Positions 60,948 through 64,000 of a stretch of 64,000 bases of DNA are shown one piece after another. This DNA is from Drosophila miranda (Eukaryota; Arthropoda; Insecta; Diptera; Drosophilidae): NCBI RefSeq assembly GCF_003369915.1, contig NC_046676.1, positions 10,398,001 to 10,462,000 on the forward strand, in the 5' to 3' direction. Within the stretch, counting starts at the first letter, position 1. Each line of letters starts with the position of its first letter. The notes beneath the pieces are model-generated. The model saw only the letters and a list, made by a program, of their open reading frames with translations, did not search any database and had not been told where the DNA came from. A program made the position numbers and the translations under genes.

Positions 60948-63900
60948 ATGTCCGCTCGCCGCGTCACCCTCAACACACGCGTCTCGCGCGCCTCCACCTC
61001 CACGCCGGTGGGTGGAGCATCCACCTCCTCGCGTTTGGGCGCCACCAGCCCCACTTCGCCCACGCGCACCTCTCGCATCCAGGAGAAGGAGGAGCTGCAG
61101 CACCTGAACGATCGCCTGGCCTGCTACATCGATCGCATGCGCAATCTGGAGAACGAGAACAGCCGACTCACACAGGAGCTGCATCTCTCCCAGGACACCG
61201 TCAACAGGGAGACCTCCAATCTGAAGGCCGTCTACGAGAAGGAGCTGGCCGCCGCCCGCAAGCTGCTCGACGAGACGGCCAAGGAAAAGGCCAAACTTGA
61301 GATCGATATCAAGCGTTTGTGGGAGGAGAACGACGACTTGAAGCCCAGGTAATAACCGCGGGGGCTGTGGGGCGAAGGGGGGGCCCACTGCGTATTATCA
61401 GCCAGTGATGTCATGGCGAAAGAGCGAGAGCGGGGGTAGAGACTGAGCGAGGCCGATGATGTCATGCCCAAAGCACATTTCGAAAGCGACGCACCGCAGC
61501 ACATGGCAGCGCAACGTCTCACGCTGTCTCTCACTCACGCGCTCTCTCTGGCACTCTCTCTTCGTCTAGTAACTTATCGCTGGCCTGCTCTTTGTTTATT
61601 TTGTGCTCTCGAACTCGAAAAACGGGAGACATTTTCGACTATGGTTTACCTGTTGGTCTTAGACCTCTAGGGCTTATAATGGTTATCCACAGATCATGGC
61701 TATACGTACATATGTATAATTTCAATTACCAACTCTTCGGCATAACATAAGCAAACGCTTGTGCTTAACAAACACCTCACCTCACCTTCGATATACCCCT
61801 TTACAAACAGCGTCTAAGCCCAATGGAAGGTTACACGACTTAATGTCTTTCAATTATGATGTCATAGTATCGCACGCAGTTTCCTAAAAGAAAAAACAAC
61901 CGGTTAGGGCACTCTATGGGCTCTATGGCTCTATGGCTCTTCTGGGTGTGATGTCAACAAATGTAGATTTTTCCATTTTCGAGGTATTCCGTTGCGCGTC
62001 GTTGGCGTTTGCGTTATCAGGGAATATTTAGTGGGCACAAAGCTTTTTTAATTCGTATTAGCCACCAGATTGTTGATAATGGAGTTGGGCGGGGGGGGTG
62101 GAGGCTTTGCTTTTGAGGTGTGTCACCAAAAGAAATGCGATAGTTCACAGCGAATCTGATAAGATACGTTAAGGAGACTCCAAAGATAGCCAATCTATAG
62201 TAGGTATTCCAAAAAATGAATTGGTAACAATTTTTAACAAAATTTTCCCGAAAATTCCACCAAAAATATTTATTTGTTCGTTAGAAAATGCCAGCAGTGG
62301 AGGGAACGGGGAAAAGGAAATGGAGCTTCAACACGCACAGAAAAACCAAACGAAAATACAACAAAATACGAAAAAGAAAAACCAATGGAACAGGGAAAAA
62401 AGTAGAGCACAAACAAAACAGCCTTGAATCTATTTTGTTTTTATGCGTTCCCAACCTCCCTCCCGCCCATTTATACACAATTTTTGTTCCTTGATTAGCT
62501 GCGGAAATTGTTTATAATGTAAATGGAATGGGGGGATGTACATAGATCCAAAACATCCAATCAAATGAGAGACTGAAGGCTGACGGCCTGCCTTACAAGG
62601 TATTGCATTCATTTATTAGGTATTTTTTTTAACGATTAATATCCAACATTCAATTGAAATTCAAATTATTATTCCTATATTAAGTAATACAAAACGTGCC
62701 GACCACGTTTTCGGAACGTACATATTCCCGGGGATTATGTGTGGCATTTTTCGATGATATTTTCGTGGGGCAATAAATAAGTAGAGTTTTGTATTTTAAG
62801 CTAAATAGTATTTCAAATAAAAGAACATACCATAAATCAATGGTAGATGAAGGGGGGGTGTAGGGGGGGCTGGTCAGAAATAGCCAAGGGGCTAGTTTAT
62901 GCTAATGGCACTCAAGGCAAACAAAATAGCAGCGAAATATCTGTGGATGTGGATGTTAGATGAAAAATGGAAGATAGCAGATCGTTGAACGGGTTTCCAA
63001 GCAAATTTCGAATTTGGAGACGTCTAATGAATAATGCATATAGACAGAGGGATAGAGAGCGAGAGAGAGACAGCTTTTTTTAAGGGGGGAATCTGAGTCA
63101 GATGAGTGACGTCATGCTTCGAGCACATGTAGATAAAATGTGGATCATATGAATAATCCGATTTCCCCTTCTTTGCCGACAGACTCGAGAAGAAGACGAA
63201 GGAGGCCAATGTGGCGGAGAACAATGCCCGCCTGTACGAATCTCGCTACAACGAAGTGAACGGCAAGTACAACCAGGCCCTGGCCGATCGCAAGAAGTTC
63301 GAGGATCAGGTGAAGGAGCTTAACCTCGAGAATGATCGCCTGCGCCGGCAGCTGGACGATCTGCGCAAGCAGCTGGAGGCCGAGACCCTGGCCAGGGTCG
63401 ATCTGGAGAACCAGAACCAGAGCCTGCGCGAGGAGCTGGCCTTCAAGGATCAGGTGCACTCGCAGGAGCTGACCGAGACCCGCTCCCGTCGCCAGATCGA
63501 GATCAGCGAGATCGACGGCCGTCTGTCGCGCCAGTACGAGGCGAAGCTGCAGCAATCCCTCCAGGAGCTGCGCGACCAGTACGAGGGCCAGATGCGCGTC
63601 AATCGCGAGGAGATCGAGCAGCTGTACGACAACGAGATCCAGAACTTGAAGGCCGCTGTCTCTAGAGCTGCCCAGGGATCGGCCCATGCCACCGAGGAGG
63701 TCCGTCTGATGCGCACCAAGATCGACGGCCTCAATGGCAAGCTGCAGGACCTGGAGACCACCAATGCTGGCCTCAATGTGAGTACTGCCGCGTTCCTTTT
63801 CAGCCATTCCTTTGCTAATTGGATCCCCCCTTTCTGTAGTCACGCATCAGGGAGCTGGAGAACCTCCTGGACACGGAGAGGCAGCGCCACAACCAGTACA

Positions 63901-64000
63901 TTGCCTCGCTGGAGGCGGAGCTGCAGCGCATGCGCGACGAGATGGCCCACCAGCTGCAGGAGTACCAGGATCTGATGGACATCAAGGTGTCCCTGGACCT
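60948..64000 (+). CDS. LamC: Lamin C (A-type lamin), first three exons
   Basis: Exons 60948-61352, 63181-63777 and 63840 onward; the gene runs off the window. It starts [17 protein letters not shown], a basic Ser/Thr-rich head of about 50 residues with [10 protein letters not shown] as a likely Cdk1 site. The coil 1A motif ([22 protein letters not shown]) and long heptad repeats follow, to MDIKVSLDL at the edge. Lamins line the inner nuclear membrane; LamC is the fly A-type lamin, which lacks a CaaX box in other species. That end is not in view. Introns are phase 0 or in-frame compatible, and intron 1 is long (1.8 kb). In D. melanogaster LamC lies within ttv on the opposite strand, and the orientation here agrees. 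Confidence 0.97.
61353..63180 (+). other. LamC intron 1
   Basis: Begins at a GTAATA donor and ends at GCCGACAG. It contains purine-rich tracts including (GA)n at 63054-63070 and one CRE. No nested gene recognised. Confidence 0.7.
63107..63114. promoter_or_regulatory. CRE palindrome in LamC intron 1
   Basis: Third perfect TGACGTCA in the LamC neighbourhood, 67 bp before exon 2. Confidence 0.35.

Overview
This is animal nuclear DNA from a fruit fly of the genus Drosophila. It shows short spliced genes with 50-120 bp introns, Drosophila core-promoter motifs, and a run of genes that in D. melanogaster lies near 51B on 2R (Muller element C): lambda-crystallin, Sec61beta, Su(var)2-HP2, tra2, Blos1, RpI1, a membrane carboxylesterase, ttv and LamC. 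A DINE-1-like Helentron at 12.4-13.5 kb has the ends I associate with obscura-group flies, so I favour D. pseudoobscura or a relative. That species call is inference.

Layout. 1.5-2.5 kb: lambda-crystallin (-). 2.5-8.1 kb: no gene seen. 8.15-11.0 kb: a non-coding snoRNA host gene (-) with 12 short exons and one box C/D snoRNA-like unit in each of its 11 introns. 11.1-14.3 kb: promoter-like repeats, the DINE-1-like element and a fragment of ZCCHC4. 14.3-14.7 kb: Sec61beta (-). 15.75-26.5 kb: Su(var)2-HP2 (+), nine exons, 3375 codons. 26.9-28.5 kb: two related genes of unknown function (+). 28.65-29.3 kb: an inverted copy of 13.67-14.34 kb that carries a Sec61beta tail fragment and runs into the 3' end of the complete ZCCHC4 gene (-, 29.1-30.6 kb). 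31.2-33.0 kb: tra2 (+). 33.8-34.3 kb: Blos1 (-). 34.4-40.0 kb: RpI1 (-), ten exons. 40.3-42.8 kb: membrane carboxylesterase (-) whose frame runs 103 codons past its UGA. 42.8-52.9 kb: gene-poor, with a Tc1-type element, two mariner fragments and simple repeats. 52.9-54.2 kb: the last five exons of ttv (-). 60.9-64.0 kb: first three exons of LamC (+), apparently nested in a ttv intron.

Most genes are housekeeping: rRNA synthesis and modification (RpI1, ZCCHC4, the snoRNAs), the secretory translocon (Sec61beta), lysosome-related organelle biogenesis (Blos1), heparan sulfate synthesis (ttv), chromatin and lamina (HP2, LamC), and sex-specific splicing (tra2). The most notable signals are the inverted duplication flanking the Sec61beta-HP2 block, which looks like the scar of a small inversion; a ~190 bp promoter-bearing repeat shared upstream of the snoRNA host, Su(var)2-HP2 and tra2; and the probable stop-codon readthrough of the carboxylesterase.
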